NCBI RefSeq assembly: GCF_018982885.2
Contig: NZ_CP081848.1
Span: 2,232,001-2,296,000 of the forward strand
Reading direction: 5' to 3'
DNA: 64,000 nucleotides
From: Polymorphobacter megasporae
GTDB taxonomy: Bacteria; Pseudomonadota; Alphaproteobacteria; Sphingomonadales; Sphingomonadaceae
The position numbers were made by a program, and so were the translations under genes. Below the pieces are notes generated by a model. That model was not told the DNA's origin. It saw only the letters and a program-made list of their open reading frames with translations, and did no database searches. Shown here piece after piece: positions 25,696-34,931 of the stretch (position 1 is its first letter; each line of letters begins with the position of its first letter).

Positions 25696-28453
25696 GGTAG
25701 CGCGCTCCCTCGGGGTCGTAGAAGACCGGATCGGTCACCGTCACCCGCGCTTCGAGCCCGCGCGTCGGCGACGTCGCGAGCAGCGTGTCGCCGTTCCGCG
25801 CCCGCCCGCCACGCAGCAGCGCCAGCGCGACGCCGCCCTCGCCGAGCACGCGCAGCCCGCCCGCGGTGACGTGGCCCTCGACCGGCGCGCCGCCTGCCGC
25901 GACGAGCATCGCGCCCTCGGGGATCGGCTGCGGCGAGGTCAGCCCGACGAGCTGGAGCCGGTCGGAGGCGGCGAGCGCGGGACGGTCGAGCGCCGATGCG
26001 CCGACGAAGCCGCCGCCCTTCTGCAGCATCCGTTCGAGCCGCAAATCGTGCGGCGTCGTCCGCCCGTCGACCTCGCCGCCGCCGACGATGTGCCCCTTCT
26101 CGATGCGGAGGAATTCGAGGGCCTCGATCCCGTACGGCATCGCGCCCGCCGCGATCAGCGCATCCCATACCGGGACAGCGGCGTCACCCACGGGATAGAG
26201 TTCGAACGCGCGCTCGCCGCTATAGCTCGCAGCGAGGATCAGCACCGGCACGCCCGCAACCATTGCGTCGGCGACCCCCATGTGCGCGGGCGCGGCGGCC
26301 CCGGTCAGGCGTTCGAGGATCGCCGCCGCGTCCGGTCCGGCGAGGGCGATCCCGGCGAACGCCTCCTGCACCGCGACGACCGACACGCGCAGATTCGAGG
26401 CGACGACATGCCGGGCATAACCGAGGTGCGCCTCCATCCGGTCGGCTCCACCGGTCGAACTCGTCAGCAGGTAGCGCGTCTCGCCGAGCCGCCAGACGGT
26501 GCCGTCGTCCATCACCATGCCGTCTTCGCGCAGCATGACGGTGTAGCGTCCGCGCCCCACCGCGAGCTTTGCCACCCTGGTCGCGCAGACGATTTCGAGC
26601 AATGCCGCCGCGTCGGGACCGCTGACGATGAACTTCGCCAGCGTCGAGACGTCGATGATCCCGGCGGCGGTGCGAACCGCGCGCGCCTCGCGCAGCGCCG
26701 CCGCGTGGAGGCTTTCACCCCCCTGCGAATACGCGCGCGGGCGATGCCACAGGCCGAGCGGCTGCCAGATCGGCGCGAGCGCGTCGTGGCAATCGCCGAG
26801 CGCCAGCCGCCGCGACGGCGCCGCATGCCCGCCGCCGTCGGGCCCCGCCAGCGCGCCGAGCGTCAGCGGCGTGTACGGCGGGCGGAAGGTCGTCAGCCCC
26901 GCCGCCGGGATGCTCACCCCAGCCGCGCCCGCCAGCCGCCCGAGCGCCGCCATGTTGCTCGTCTTGCCTTGGTCGGTGCCCATGCCGAGTGTCGTGTAGC
27001 GCTTGAGATGCTCGACCGAGCGATATCCCTCGGCATAGGCGAGATCGACGTCGGCGGCGGTGACGTCGTTCTGGAAGTCGATGAAGCTCGATTTGGGGTG
27101 CGCGAGCGCGACGGTATCGGGGGAGATCGCCTCAACCTCGCCCGCCGCGCTGCCGACGGTGACGATGTCCTGCAGCGTCGCGCCCGGGACATACGCCTGG
27201 ATGTCGGCGCGCCAGTCGAGCTTGCCCCCGCCCTGGCTGTGGAGGTGGACGACGGGGGTGAACCCGCCCGAGACGGCGAGGCAGTCGGCGGCGTAAGTGA
27301 ACCGCTCGGTCCAGATATCCGCTTCGACTGCGGTCAACCCGGTGGCGCGGGCTTGCGTAGATACGGGGACAGCATTGGTGAAGACCGGGAAGCGCGTCTT
27401 CGCTACGGTTGCAACGGCGCTCAACTCCGCCCGCGAATCGAGGATCGCGACGACCTCGCCGCCCGCTGCCGCGACCGCATCGGCGGTGCGGTAAGCGTCG
27501 TCGTTGTTCGTCGCGATGACCACGCGCTTCCCCGGCAGCACGCCGAACCGCGCGATGTACGTCCGCACCGCCCGCGCGAGCATCACCCCGGGGCGGTCAT
27601 TGCCGGCGAAGGTCAGCGGCCGCTCGATCGCGCCGGTGGCGAGGACGATCCGCTTCGCCCGCACCTGCCACAGGCGTTGTGCAAGCGCGCCCGGCTGGCC
27701 CGGCTCAGCGACGCGCTCGCTCAGCGTGACGAAGCCGTGGTCCCAGAGCCCCGACGCCGTCGTCCGCGTCAGGATGCGCCCCCCGGCGGCGGCGATCGCG
27801 GCGCGAGCGACTTCGATCGAAGCGACGTCGCCGCCGTCGCTCAGCAGCGTGCCGCCGAGATCGGCGTCCTGTTCGACGAGCAGCACCCGGTCGCCCGCCG
27901 CCGCTGCCGCTTTCGCTGCTGCCAGCCCGGTGGGTCCGCTTCCGACGACGAGGGCGTCGCAGAACGCGGCGCGGTGTTCGTAAGGATCGGGGTCGGCAGC
28001 GACCGGCGCAGGGCCGAGCCCGGCGGCGCGACGGATGAAGTGCTCGTAGCGCATCCACCGCTTCGGCGGCCCGAAGAAGGTCTTGTAGTAGAAACCCGCC
28101 GCGAAAACCGGCGCGGCGAGGCCAAGGACCGCGCCCGCATCGACCTTCAGGCTCGGCCAGCGGTTCTGGCTGCGTGCGACGAGGCCGTCGTAGACGAAGA
28201 CATCGGTGCTGCGCGTGTTCGGCTCGGTGCGCCCGCCGGTGCCGATCGTGACGAGCGCGTTCGGCTCCTCGACCCCGGCGGTCATCACCCCGCGCGGCCG
28301 GTGGTATTTGAAGCTCCGCGCGACCAGCCCGACGCCGTTGGCCAGCAGCGCCGCCGCGAGCGTATCGCCCGGCCGCGCGCGCATCGCCACGCCGTCGAAG
28401 GTGAATGCGATCGTCGCCCTCGCGCCGCCGGGGATCCGCGCCGGGCCGCTCAC
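25688..28453 (-). CDS. soxA: Sarcosine oxidase alpha subunit
   Basis: A 921-aa protein with the full SoxA order. It has an N-terminal 2Fe-2S-fold-like region (TIAFTFDGVAMRARPGDTLA, KYHRPRGVMTAGVEEPNALV), an NAD-binding FAD/NAD oxidoreductase part (CDALVVGSGPTGLAAAKAAA, later RKRVVIATNNDDAYRT-type segment) and a C-terminal GcvT-like folate domain (MLREDGMVMDDGTVWRLGET). The complex oxidises an N-methyl amine and passes the one-carbon unit to tetrahydrofolate. The start is GTG 28453, overlapping the soxD stop as GTGA; the open frame upstream is antisense shadow. No truncation seen. Confidence 0.9.
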   Translation of the reverse strand: MSGPARIPGGARATIAFTFDGVAMRARPGDTLAAALLANGVGLVARSFKYHRPRGVMTAGVEEPNALVTIGTGGRTEPNTRSTDVFVYDGLVARSQNRWPSLKVDAGAVLGLAAPVFAAGFYYKTFFGPPKRWMRYEHFIRRAAGLGPAPVAADPDPYEHRAAFCDALVVGSGPTGLAAAKAAAAAGDRVLLVEQDADLGGTLLSDGGDVASIEVARAAIAAAGGRILTRTTASGLWDHGFVTLSERVAEPGQPGALAQRLWQVRAKRIVLATGAIERPLTFAGNDRPGVMLARAVRTYIARFGVLPGKRVVIATNNDDAYRTADAVAAAGGEVVAILDSRAELSAVATVAKTRFPVFTNAVPVSTQARATGLTAVEADIWTERFTYAADCLAVSGGFTPVVHLHSQGGGKLDWRADIQAYVPGATLQDIVTVGSAAGEVEAISPDTVALAHPKSSFIDFQNDVTAADVDLAYAEGYRSVEHLKRYTTLGMGTDQGKTSNMAALGRLAGAAGVSIPAAGLTTFRPPYTPLTLGALAGPDGGGHAAPSRRLALGDCHDALAPIWQPLGLWHRPRAYSQGGESLHAAALREARAVRTAAGIIDVSTLAKFIVSGPDAAALLEIVCATRVAKLAVGRGRYTVMLREDGMVMDDGTVWRLGETRYLLTSSTGGADRMEAHLGYARHVVASNLRVSVVAVQEAFAGIALAGPDAAAILERLTGAAAPAHMGVADAMVAGVPVLILAASYSGERAFELYPVGDAAVPVWDALIAAGAMPYGIEALEFLRIEKGHIVGGGEVDGRTTPHDLRLERMLQKGGGFVGASALDRPALAASDRLQLVGLTSPQPIPEGAMLVAAGGAPVEGHVTAGGLRVLGEGGVALALLRGGRARNGDTLLATSPTRGLEARVTVTDPVFYDPEGARYRG

Positions 28454-28701
28454 GGCGCGTATCCGATTACGGACTCGATCGCGTGGGTAACCGTATGCCG
28501 CCGCACGACGAGCCACGCCCGGCAGCCGAAACGGTGGTGCCACAGCTCGTCCGACCAGCCGCGCGGGTTGGCGCGGGTGTAGAGCGCGCGCATCGCCTCG
28601 GCCGGCGGCATCGCCAGCGGGACGATCGCGTCGAGGGTGCGGTCGTAGGCGAACTCGCTCTGCGCCCGCGGTCCGCAATGAGGGCAATCGATCGACAGCA
28701 T
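28450..28701 (-). CDS. soxD: Sarcosine oxidase delta subunit
   Basis: An 83-aa SoxD with the zinc-site start MLSIDCPHCGPRAQSEFAYD, the middle ALYTRANPRGWSDELWHHRF and the closing Cys in GCRAWLVVRRHTVTH. The small delta subunit binds zinc and caps the alpha-beta interface. ATG 28701 overlaps the soxB stop by one base (TGATG), and its own stop overlaps the soxA GTG, so soxBDA are translationally coupled. Confidence 0.93.
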   Translation of the reverse strand: MLSIDCPHCGPRAQSEFAYDRTLDAIVPLAMPPAEAMRALYTRANPRGWSDELWHHRFGCRAWLVVRRHTVTHAIESVIGYAP

Positions 28702-29957
28702 CAGCGGAGCTGCGGCATCGGGCCGACTCCGGCCTCGTCGACCGTCGCGCCCCGCGCGAAGCGGTCGAGGCCGAACGGTGCGGCGAGCGGGTGCGGCGCC
28801 CCCGTCGCGAGCAACTGGGCATAGGCGAAGCCCGATCCCGGCGTCGCCTTGAAGCCGCCGTAGCACCAGCCGCCGTTGAGATAGAGGCCGTCGACCGGCA
28901 GCGTCGAGATGATCGGCGAGCCGTCGAAGCTCATGTCGGTCGTCCCCGACCAGCACCGCACCATCCGCAGCCGCGACAGCGCCGGGACGAGTGCGATCGC
29001 CTCCGCTGCGGCTTTCTCGAGCCGGTTCGGCAGGCCGCGCTGGGCATAACTCGGAAACTGGTCGGGGTCGCCGCCGAGAACGATCCCGCCCTTGTCCGAC
29101 TGGCTGATGTAGCAATGGAGCGACTGCGACATGATCACCGTGTCGATCATCGGCTTGACCGGCTCGGTGACGAACGCCTGGAGGGTCTGCGCCTCGATCG
29201 GCAGCTTGATTCCGGCGAGCGCCGCGACCGGACCGCTGTTGCCCGCGACGCAGATGCCGACGCGCCCGGCACCGATGGCCCCGCGCGTCGTCTCGACCCC
29301 GGCGACGCGCCCGCCCGCGATCGTCAGGCCGGTGACCTCGCAGTTCTGGATGACGTCGACCCCGAGCGCGTCGGCGGCGCGGGCATAACCCCATGCAACC
29401 GCGTCGTGGCGCGCGGTGCCGCCGCGCCGCTGGATCATCCCGCCGTAAATCGGGAAACGCGCCGCGGGCGACATGTCGAGCAATGGCACGAGCTTTTGGA
29501 CCTGCGCGCGGGTCAGCAGTTCGGCGTCGATCCCTGCGCAGCGGAGCGCGTCGCCGCGCTGGGCGAGGCTCGTCATGTCGCTGTCGGAATGGCCGAGGAA
29601 CATCGCCCCGCGGGGTGAGAACATGACGTTGAAATTGAGCTCGTCGCTCATCCCCTCCCACAGCCCGAGCGCGAAATCGAAGAAGTTGTGGAGCGCGGGC
29701 TGGCGGTAGTTCGAGCGGACGATCGTCGTGTTGCGCCCGGTGTTGCCGCCGCCGATCCAGCCCTTTTCGAGCACGGCGACGTTGCGGATGCCATGGACCT
29801 TGGCGAGGTAGTACGCGGTGGACAGGCCGTGGCCGCCGCCGCCGATGACGATGACGTCGTACGACGCCTTCGGCTCGGGGTCGCGCCACGCGCGGTCCCA
29901 GTGCTTCTGCCCGGTGAGCGCGCCGCGGAGCAGGGCCAAGGCCGAATAGCGGCTCAT
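28701..29957 (-). CDS. soxB: Sarcosine oxidase beta subunit
   Basis: A 418-aa flavoprotein with the FAD-binding motif YDVIVIGGGGHGLSTAYYLA, EKGWIGGGNTGRNTTIVRSN and a His (H184) in GTARHDAVAWGYARAAD at the place where FMN is covalently held in known SoxB proteins. Beta carries the amine-oxidising site of the heterotetramer. It starts with an ATGA overlap on the preceding HcnC-like gene. Known SoxB enzymes act on sarcosine, but homologous complexes oxidise other N-methyl amino acids, so the substrate is open. Confidence 0.92.
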   Translation of the reverse strand: MSRYSALALLRGALTGQKHWDRAWRDPEPKASYDVIVIGGGGHGLSTAYYLAKVHGIRNVAVLEKGWIGGGNTGRNTTIVRSNYRQPALHNFFDFALGLWEGMSDELNFNVMFSPRGAMFLGHSDSDMTSLAQRGDALRCAGIDAELLTRAQVQKLVPLLDMSPAARFPIYGGMIQRRGGTARHDAVAWGYARAADALGVDVIQNCEVTGLTIAGGRVAGVETTRGAIGAGRVGICVAGNSGPVAALAGIKLPIEAQTLQAFVTEPVKPMIDTVIMSQSLHCYISQSDKGGIVLGGDPDQFPSYAQRGLPNRLEKAAAEAIALVPALSRLRMVRCWSGTTDMSFDGSPIISTLPVDGLYLNGGWCYGGFKATPGSGFAYAQLLATGAPHPLAAPFGLDRFARGATVDEAGVGPMPQLR

Positions 29958-31096
29958 GCCGCCCAGCCACGCTTTTCGCGCCAGTCAGGCTCGAGGTCCG
30001 TAAACCGCGCCAGCCCGAGCTTGGCGATGTCGGCGAACGAGCATTGCCCGTCGATGACGAGGTCACGAATCGCATGGCCGCTCGCGGGCGACAGGCCGAA
30101 GCCGACCCCCGACATCGTCGCGACGGTGACGTTGCCGATGCGGTCGAGGATCGGGCGGCCGTCGGGGGTGTTCTCGACGATCCCCGCCCACGACCGGATG
30201 ACGTTGAGATGCGCCGCCCGCGGGAACATCTCGGCGACGCGGCGCGCGAGGCTGCGGATCAGCGGCGACGCCGGGCGCGCTTCGGGGCCGCTGGCGGTCG
30301 TCGCGATCCACTCGTGCGGGCCCCCGCCGAAGGCGAGGTTGCCGCGCAGCGTCTGGCGTCCGTACAGCCCATTGCCGTCGACCCCGCCAATCGGCATCAG
30401 CGGCGCTGGCTCGGTGACGATCATCTCGGCGCGTGCGGCGGTGACGGGAAAATCGATGCCGATCGGCGCGAGCAACGCCGCTGCCTGCGGCCCGGCGGCG
30501 ACGACGACCGCATCGCAGGCGATGGTCCCACGCACGGTTTCTAACCCTGTCACGCGCCCGCCTGCGGTCGCGAACCCGGTCGCGGCACAATTCTGAACGA
30601 TCCGCCCGCCGAGGTCCTGGAGGGCCCACGCATAGGCCTGGACCGTCCGCTGCGGGTTGGCATGGCCGCCGAAGCGGAGGTGGATGCCGCCGAGGCACGT
30701 CGCGTCGGTCAGCGGCACCATCGCCTGTGCCTGCGCGGAGTCGAGATCGTCGACGCGGTAGCCCATCGCGCTGCACATCCGCCCGACCGCGCGATAATGG
30801 TCGAGCAAGGCCGCGTCGCGCTGGATGATGATCCGCTCGCGCTGGTATTCGGTGGGATAGCCGAGCAGTTCGTCCATCTGCGGCCACAGCCGCTGCTCCT
30901 CGGCGAACAACGGGCTCTGGTAATGCGAGGCGCCGCCGCCGTTGCGCCCAGATGCCTCCCAGCCGACGATGCCCTTGTCGATGACGACGACGTCGATCCC
31001 CGATCGCGCCAGCCACCACGCCGCGCTGAGCCCGGTGACGCCCGCGCCGACGACGACGACGGTGGCGCTGGCGGGGAGGGCGCCGCCGTCAGACAT
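29954..31096 (-). CDS. HcnC-like FAD-dependent amino-acid dehydrogenase subunit
   Basis: A 380-aa DAO-family flavoprotein: VVVVGAGVTGLSAAWWLARS, GWEASGRNGGGASHYQSPLF, LGGIHLRFGGHANPQRTVQA and the C-terminal ENTPDGRPILDRIGNV. It resembles HcnC of hydrogen cyanide synthase and the catalytic subunits of opine and hydroxyproline dehydrogenases, which act with an HcnB-like partner. That partner is the gene just upstream, with an 8-bp overlap. The start at ATG 31096 is the only one near the Rossmann motif. Probable role: dehydrogenation of an imino or N-alkyl amino acid made in this pathway. Confidence 0.8.
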   Translation of the reverse strand: MSDGGALPASATVVVVGAGVTGLSAAWWLARSGIDVVVIDKGIVGWEASGRNGGGASHYQSPLFAEEQRLWPQMDELLGYPTEYQRERIIIQRDAALLDHYRAVGRMCSAMGYRVDDLDSAQAQAMVPLTDATCLGGIHLRFGGHANPQRTVQAYAWALQDLGGRIVQNCAATGFATAGGRVTGLETVRGTIACDAVVVAAGPQAAALLAPIGIDFPVTAARAEMIVTEPAPLMPIGGVDGNGLYGRQTLRGNLAFGGGPHEWIATTASGPEARPASPLIRSLARRVAEMFPRAAHLNVIRSWAGIVENTPDGRPILDRIGNVTVATMSGVGFGLSPASGHAIRDLVIDGQCSFADIAKLGLARFTDLEPDWREKRGWAA

Positions 31097-32468
31097 GCAT
31101 GTTGCCGCCGACCGCCTCGTCGTCGGTGCCGATCTTCGCATACGGCGTCCATTGCGTCGGGATGCCGAACCAGACGTCCCAGCCCGCCGCCATCGCGTCG
31201 GTTTCACTCCAGTCGGCGAGCAGTTTCAGCGGGATCGGGCGGACCGGCGCGCGATAGGTGGCGGGCGCAACCGGCGTGCCGCTCGCCTCGCCGAGCAGGC
31301 ACGCGACCTGTGTCCGGCAGCGGCGCCCCTGGCATGCGCCCATCCCGGCGCGGGTCAGCCGCTTGATCTGGTCGGGGTCGACCGGGCCGTCGCCGCCGAG
31401 CGTCACGAGGCTCCGCGCCGCGAGCGCCGCCGGGCGATCGAGGTAGCGCGGCGGCTGGACTCCGAGCAGATCGGCGCGGCTGACCTCCTCGCACTGGCAG
31501 ACGATCGTTTCGGGCGGGGCGATCGCGCCGATCGCGCGCGACCATGCGGCGATCGCGGGGCGGTCGGGGCCGGGACCGGCGCAGTCGCCGACGAGGCGGA
31601 TCGCGGCGTCGGCGGGGCCGCTCGCGTCGAGCAGCTCGGTCGCGGGTTCGGTGCCGATCGCGAGGCAGATCGTGTCGCAGTCGACGACGATCTCGACGCC
31701 GTCGCGGAGCACGACTGCGCGCTCGACGCCGTCGATGCCGCCCTCGGCGCGGGCGATGACGGTGCCGGTATGGAGCGCGATCCCGGCCGCGATCACCTGG
31801 GCCAGCAGGTCCGCAGGGGCGCGAACGGTGTCGCCGACCTCGACGATGCCCGCGACCTCGATGAAGTGCTTGCGCGCGAGCAACGCGGTCTCGAGCGCAA
31901 GCCGGTCCGAGCCGAGGATCAGCACGCGCCGGGTCGCCAGCGCCGCGTACCGCGTCAGCAACGCGTGGAACGCCTGCGCGCCCATCACCCCGGGCCGGTC
32001 CCAGCCGGGGAAGCCGAGGACGATGTCGCGCGCGCCGGTCGCAAGGACCAGTTTGCCGTAACCGACCATCCACGCGCGGTCCCCGTCGGCGAGGCCAAGC
32101 ATTGCGCCCGGCAGCGTCCGCATCGCCGCGCCGTTGCGGTACAACCCCCACGCGCAGGTGCCGAGCAGCACCTCGACCCCGGCATCGAAGGCGGTTTCGA
32201 GCAGCGGGTTGGCGGCGAAGATCGCCTCGACCATCCGCGCCGGGTTCGCCGCCGCAGCGGTCATCCGCCCGCCGTAGAACAGCGGGACGTCGGTCCCCAT
32301 CATCCCTGGTGGCACTGGATTCTCGTCGACTAGCAGCACCGATTGCCCGTCGCGTGCTGCCTCGATCGCGGCTGCCGTGCCCGCGCTGCCCGCGCCGACG
32401 ACGACGACATCGTAGCGCGCTTCCGGTGGCGCAATCTTGCCGGTAAGATCGAACGCGTCGACCGTCAT
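31089..32468 (-). CDS. HcnB-like NAD/FAD oxidoreductase with BFD-type 2Fe-2S domain
   Basis: A 459-aa pyridine nucleotide-disulfide type oxidoreductase. It has YDVVVVGAGSAGTAAAIEAA (FAD), GMMGTDVPLFYGGR, KLVLATGARDIVLGFPGWDR and a C-terminal BFD-like iron-sulfur motif: IVCQCEEVSRADLL then MGACQGRRCRTQV (C-x-C...C-x4-C). This matches HcnB/opine oxidase A subunits that relay electrons from an HcnC-like partner. A separate HcnA-like ferredoxin is not present. ATG 32468 overlaps the upstream PLP-enzyme stop (ATGA). The frame stays open 193 codons further upstream, but that is antisense shadow. Confidence 0.82.
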   Translation of the reverse strand: MTVDAFDLTGKIAPPEARYDVVVVGAGSAGTAAAIEAARDGQSVLLVDENPVPPGMMGTDVPLFYGGRMTAAAANPARMVEAIFAANPLLETAFDAGVEVLLGTCAWGLYRNGAAMRTLPGAMLGLADGDRAWMVGYGKLVLATGARDIVLGFPGWDRPGVMGAQAFHALLTRYAALATRRVLILGSDRLALETALLARKHFIEVAGIVEVGDTVRAPADLLAQVIAAGIALHTGTVIARAEGGIDGVERAVVLRDGVEIVVDCDTICLAIGTEPATELLDASGPADAAIRLVGDCAGPGPDRPAIAAWSRAIGAIAPPETIVCQCEEVSRADLLGVQPPRYLDRPAALAARSLVTLGGDGPVDPDQIKRLTRAGMGACQGRRCRTQVACLLGEASGTPVAPATYRAPVRPIPLKLLADWSETDAMAAGWDVWFGIPTQWTPYAKIGTDDEAVGGNMHV

Positions 32469-33706
32469 GCCGCGTCGAGCGCCTGCGCGATGTCGCCGAT
32501 CAGGTCGTCGACATGCTCGATCCCGACCGACAGGCGCAGCGTCGAGCCGTCGATCCCGACGCTGTCGCGCGACGCCTGCGGCACCGAATAATGCGTCGTC
32601 GTCGCCGGGTGGGTGATCAACGTCTCCGACCCGCCGAGGCTGACCGCGAAGCGCAGCAGGCGCAGCTTGTCGAGAAAGCGGAACGCCGCCGCCTCGCCGC
32701 CATGCACCCGGAAGGCGAAGGTCGACCCCGCCGCGGTGCACTGGCGGTCGTACACCGCGCGCTGCGTCGATCCGGGCGCGGTGAAGCCGAGGTAGGTCAC
32801 GCTCGATACCTTGGGATGGTCGCGGAGATATTCGGCGATCGCCCAGGCGTTGGTCATCGCGCGTTCGCTGCGCAGCCCGACCGTCTCCATCGACCGCAGC
32901 AGCAGCCACGAGGTGAACGGATCGAGCTGGCTGCCGAGCGTCGTCCGCAGCAGGAGCAGCGGTGCGATCAACGCCTTCGACCCCGTCACCCCGCCCGCGA
33001 GCAGGTCGCTGTGCCCGCCGCAATATTTGGTCAGCGAGGTCATGCACAGGTCGACGCCGAGCGCGATCGGGCGCTGGAAGATCGGGCCGAGCAGCGTGTT
33101 GTCGATCACCACCAGCGGGCGCGGGGTGAGCTCGGCGGCGATCCGGACGACGAGCGCGATGTCGACAAGCGCCGCGGTCGGGTTCGCCGGGGTCTCGATG
33201 ACGATCAGCTTGAGCGGCCCGGCGGCGCGCGCGTCGTCGACCGCGGCGCGGATATTGGCCTCGTCGCAGCCGTCGGTGAAGGCGAACGGCTGCACCCCCA
33301 TCTGCGGCATCAGCAAATGGTACAGTCCGTCGGTGCCGCCGTAGACCGGACGGCTGTGGACGATGCTGTCGCCGGGGCGGAGGTAGGTGAGGGCGATCGC
33401 GGTGTGCGTCGCCATGCCGGTGTTGAACACCGCCGCAGCTTCGGCCCCGTCCAACGCCGCGAGCCGCGCCTCGACCATGTCGAGCCCGGGATGGCCGAGC
33501 CGCGAATAGATGTGCCCGGGGCCGCCAACTGCGGGGCCGGTGCCCTCGAAATAGGCCTCGTGAATGTCCTTCGCCGCCTGCGCTGAGGCGTAGGCGAAGG
33601 TCGACGTCATGTAGATCGGCGGCTTGGCGCTGTTCGACGCCGTCGCGGGGTCGTAGCCGGCATGGACCGCGAGCGTCTCGGGACGGTAGTTGCGCCCGTC
33701 GCTCAT
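32465..33706 (-). CDS. Cys/Met metabolism PLP-dependent enzyme (gamma-synthase/gamma-lyase family)
   Basis: A 413-aa trans-sulfuration-family enzyme. It has YSRLGHPGLDMVEARLAALD, AAVFNTGMATHTAIALTYLR, SRPVYGGTDGLYH, and the PLP lysine in MTSLTKYCGGHSDLLAGG. The SLGGSETLITHPATTTHY block near the end is typical. Family members do gamma-replacement or alpha,gamma-elimination on cystathionine, homocysteine, methionine or O-acyl homoserine. The residue before the active-site Tyr is Val in VYGG rather than the Cys-containing loop of methionine gamma-lyase, so sulfur specificity is uncertain. It is embedded in the N-demethylation operon by ATGA overlaps on both sides, so it should act on that pathway's substrate. 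Confidence 0.85.
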   Translation of the reverse strand: MSDGRNYRPETLAVHAGYDPATASNSAKPPIYMTSTFAYASAQAAKDIHEAYFEGTGPAVGGPGHIYSRLGHPGLDMVEARLAALDGAEAAAVFNTGMATHTAIALTYLRPGDSIVHSRPVYGGTDGLYHLLMPQMGVQPFAFTDGCDEANIRAAVDDARAAGPLKLIVIETPANPTAALVDIALVVRIAAELTPRPLVVIDNTLLGPIFQRPIALGVDLCMTSLTKYCGGHSDLLAGGVTGSKALIAPLLLLRTTLGSQLDPFTSWLLLRSMETVGLRSERAMTNAWAIAEYLRDHPKVSSVTYLGFTAPGSTQRAVYDRQCTAAGSTFAFRVHGGEAAAFRFLDKLRLLRFAVSLGGSETLITHPATTTHYSVPQASRDSVGIDGSTLRLSVGIEHVDDLIGDIAQALDAA

Positions 33707-34905
33707 GCCGTCGCCGCCAGATACCGCCGCGCCGTCGCGCAATACCAGTCGACGAAGCGGATCGTCAGCGACTCGGCCTCGGTCGAATACGGCCCGGGCC
33801 GGTAGCCCGGCGAGCGCACCCCCGCCTCATTATTCTCGGCGAGCTCCTTGTCCTGCAGGTTGGTCCGCGTCCACAGGTCCGCGAGCGCGGCCACCTCGTA
33901 ATCGACCCCCTCGACCGCGTCTTCGTGGACAAGCCACTTTGACACTACGTGTGTTTCCGATGGCCCAACCGGCATCGCGCTGAAGGCGAAGGTATAGTCG
34001 CCGGTTGAATGGCAGAAGCTGTTCGGCTCGACCGCCCAGCGCAACGAGCCAATGTCGCCCGCCCCCGCCTCGCACATCAGTTTGCGGACGCTGAGTTGGC
34101 CGTCAATCGTCATCGATTTCTGCTCAGGGTTAAGGGGAAAGCGGATGGCTTGCCACCAATCCTCCTCTGCAGGGCCGACCGGCAGGTCGAGGCTGACCAT
34201 CCGCGCTTCGAACACCGCCGTCATGTCACCTTCGAGGTCGAAATGCGCCGAAGCCCCAACAGGGAAAGTCCGCGACAGTTCGGGATGGCCGGTCGGGCAA
34301 TGATAGCATTCCCGCGCATTCTCCATAACCAGCTTCCAGTTGGCATATTCGATCAGCGTTGATTGGAAAGCGACCTTTGCGCGATTTAAGCCGTGAGGCT
34401 TGAGCAATGGCGTGAGGTCGCGCCGCAGAATATCGAACGGCAGTGGATCGTCGGCGAGGCAGATGAAGATTGCACCAGCTACTGTCTCTAGCCTGATCGA
34501 CGCGAGCGGATATAGCGACTTGTCAAAATCTTCGCCCATCCGCCCGGCGGCAATCAGAGCGCCGTCGAGTCCGTAGGTCCAGCGGTGATAAGGACATGTC
34601 AGCCGCGCGACCTTGCCGTTTCCCGGTTTGCACAGCAGCGACCCGCGGTGGCGGCAGCTGTTGTGAAACGCGCGCAATTCGCCGTCGCGACCGCGGACAA
34701 TCAGGATCGGCGATTGCCCGATGGTCAGCGCGGCGTAATCGCCGCGCCCACGTACCTCGGCTTCAAAGCCAGCGAACAGCCACGACCGTGCGAATATTGC
34801 GTCGAGGTCGAACGCGTAGGCTTCGTCGCCTATGTACAGCGCCTGCGGCAGCGAATGGCCGGGGACCCGCGCGTCGAGCGCCCGCGTTATCGCACTTATC
34901 TCCAA
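33703..34905 (-). CDS. Rieske non-haem iron oxygenase, GbcA-like (N-demethylase type)
   Basis: A 400-aa oxygenase alpha subunit. The Rieske cluster motif is C-R-H in HNSCRHRGSLLC and C-P-Y-H in RLTCPYHRWTYG. The mononuclear iron site has NARECYHCPTGHPEL (two His) with the bridging acid nearby. The type fits glycine-betaine and stachydrine demethylases, which remove an N-methyl from quaternary amines as formaldehyde. No reductase gene is in the operon, so electrons must come from elsewhere. I place the start at TTG 34905 because GAGGAG sits 7 nt upstream; no ATG is well placed. It is the first gene of the ten-gene operon and diverges from the LysR gene. Confidence 0.85.
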   Translation of the reverse strand: MEISAITRALDARVPGHSLPQALYIGDEAYAFDLDAIFARSWLFAGFEAEVRGRGDYAALTIGQSPILIVRGRDGELRAFHNSCRHRGSLLCKPGNGKVARLTCPYHRWTYGLDGALIAAGRMGEDFDKSLYPLASIRLETVAGAIFICLADDPLPFDILRRDLTPLLKPHGLNRAKVAFQSTLIEYANWKLVMENARECYHCPTGHPELSRTFPVGASAHFDLEGDMTAVFEARMVSLDLPVGPAEEDWWQAIRFPLNPEQKSMTIDGQLSVRKLMCEAGAGDIGSLRWAVEPNSFCHSTGDYTFAFSAMPVGPSETHVVSKWLVHEDAVEGVDYEVAALADLWTRTNLQDKELAENNEAGVRSPGYRPGPYSTEAESLTIRFVDWYCATARRYLAATA

Positions 34906-34931
34906 GGTCGATCTCCTCGCACGCCGCAGAA

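Noticed and set aside
25553-28582. A 1009-codon plus-strand open frame opposite soxA
   Set aside because: It is antisense to a gene with clear family motifs; its product is Arg/Asp/Gly-rich low-complexity with no domain, as expected from GC-rich shadow frames.
31089-33047. A longer N-terminus for the HcnB-like protein
   Set aside because: The extra 193 codons overlap the PLP-enzyme gene and are low-complexity; the ATGA start at 32468 is coupled and precedes the FAD motif.
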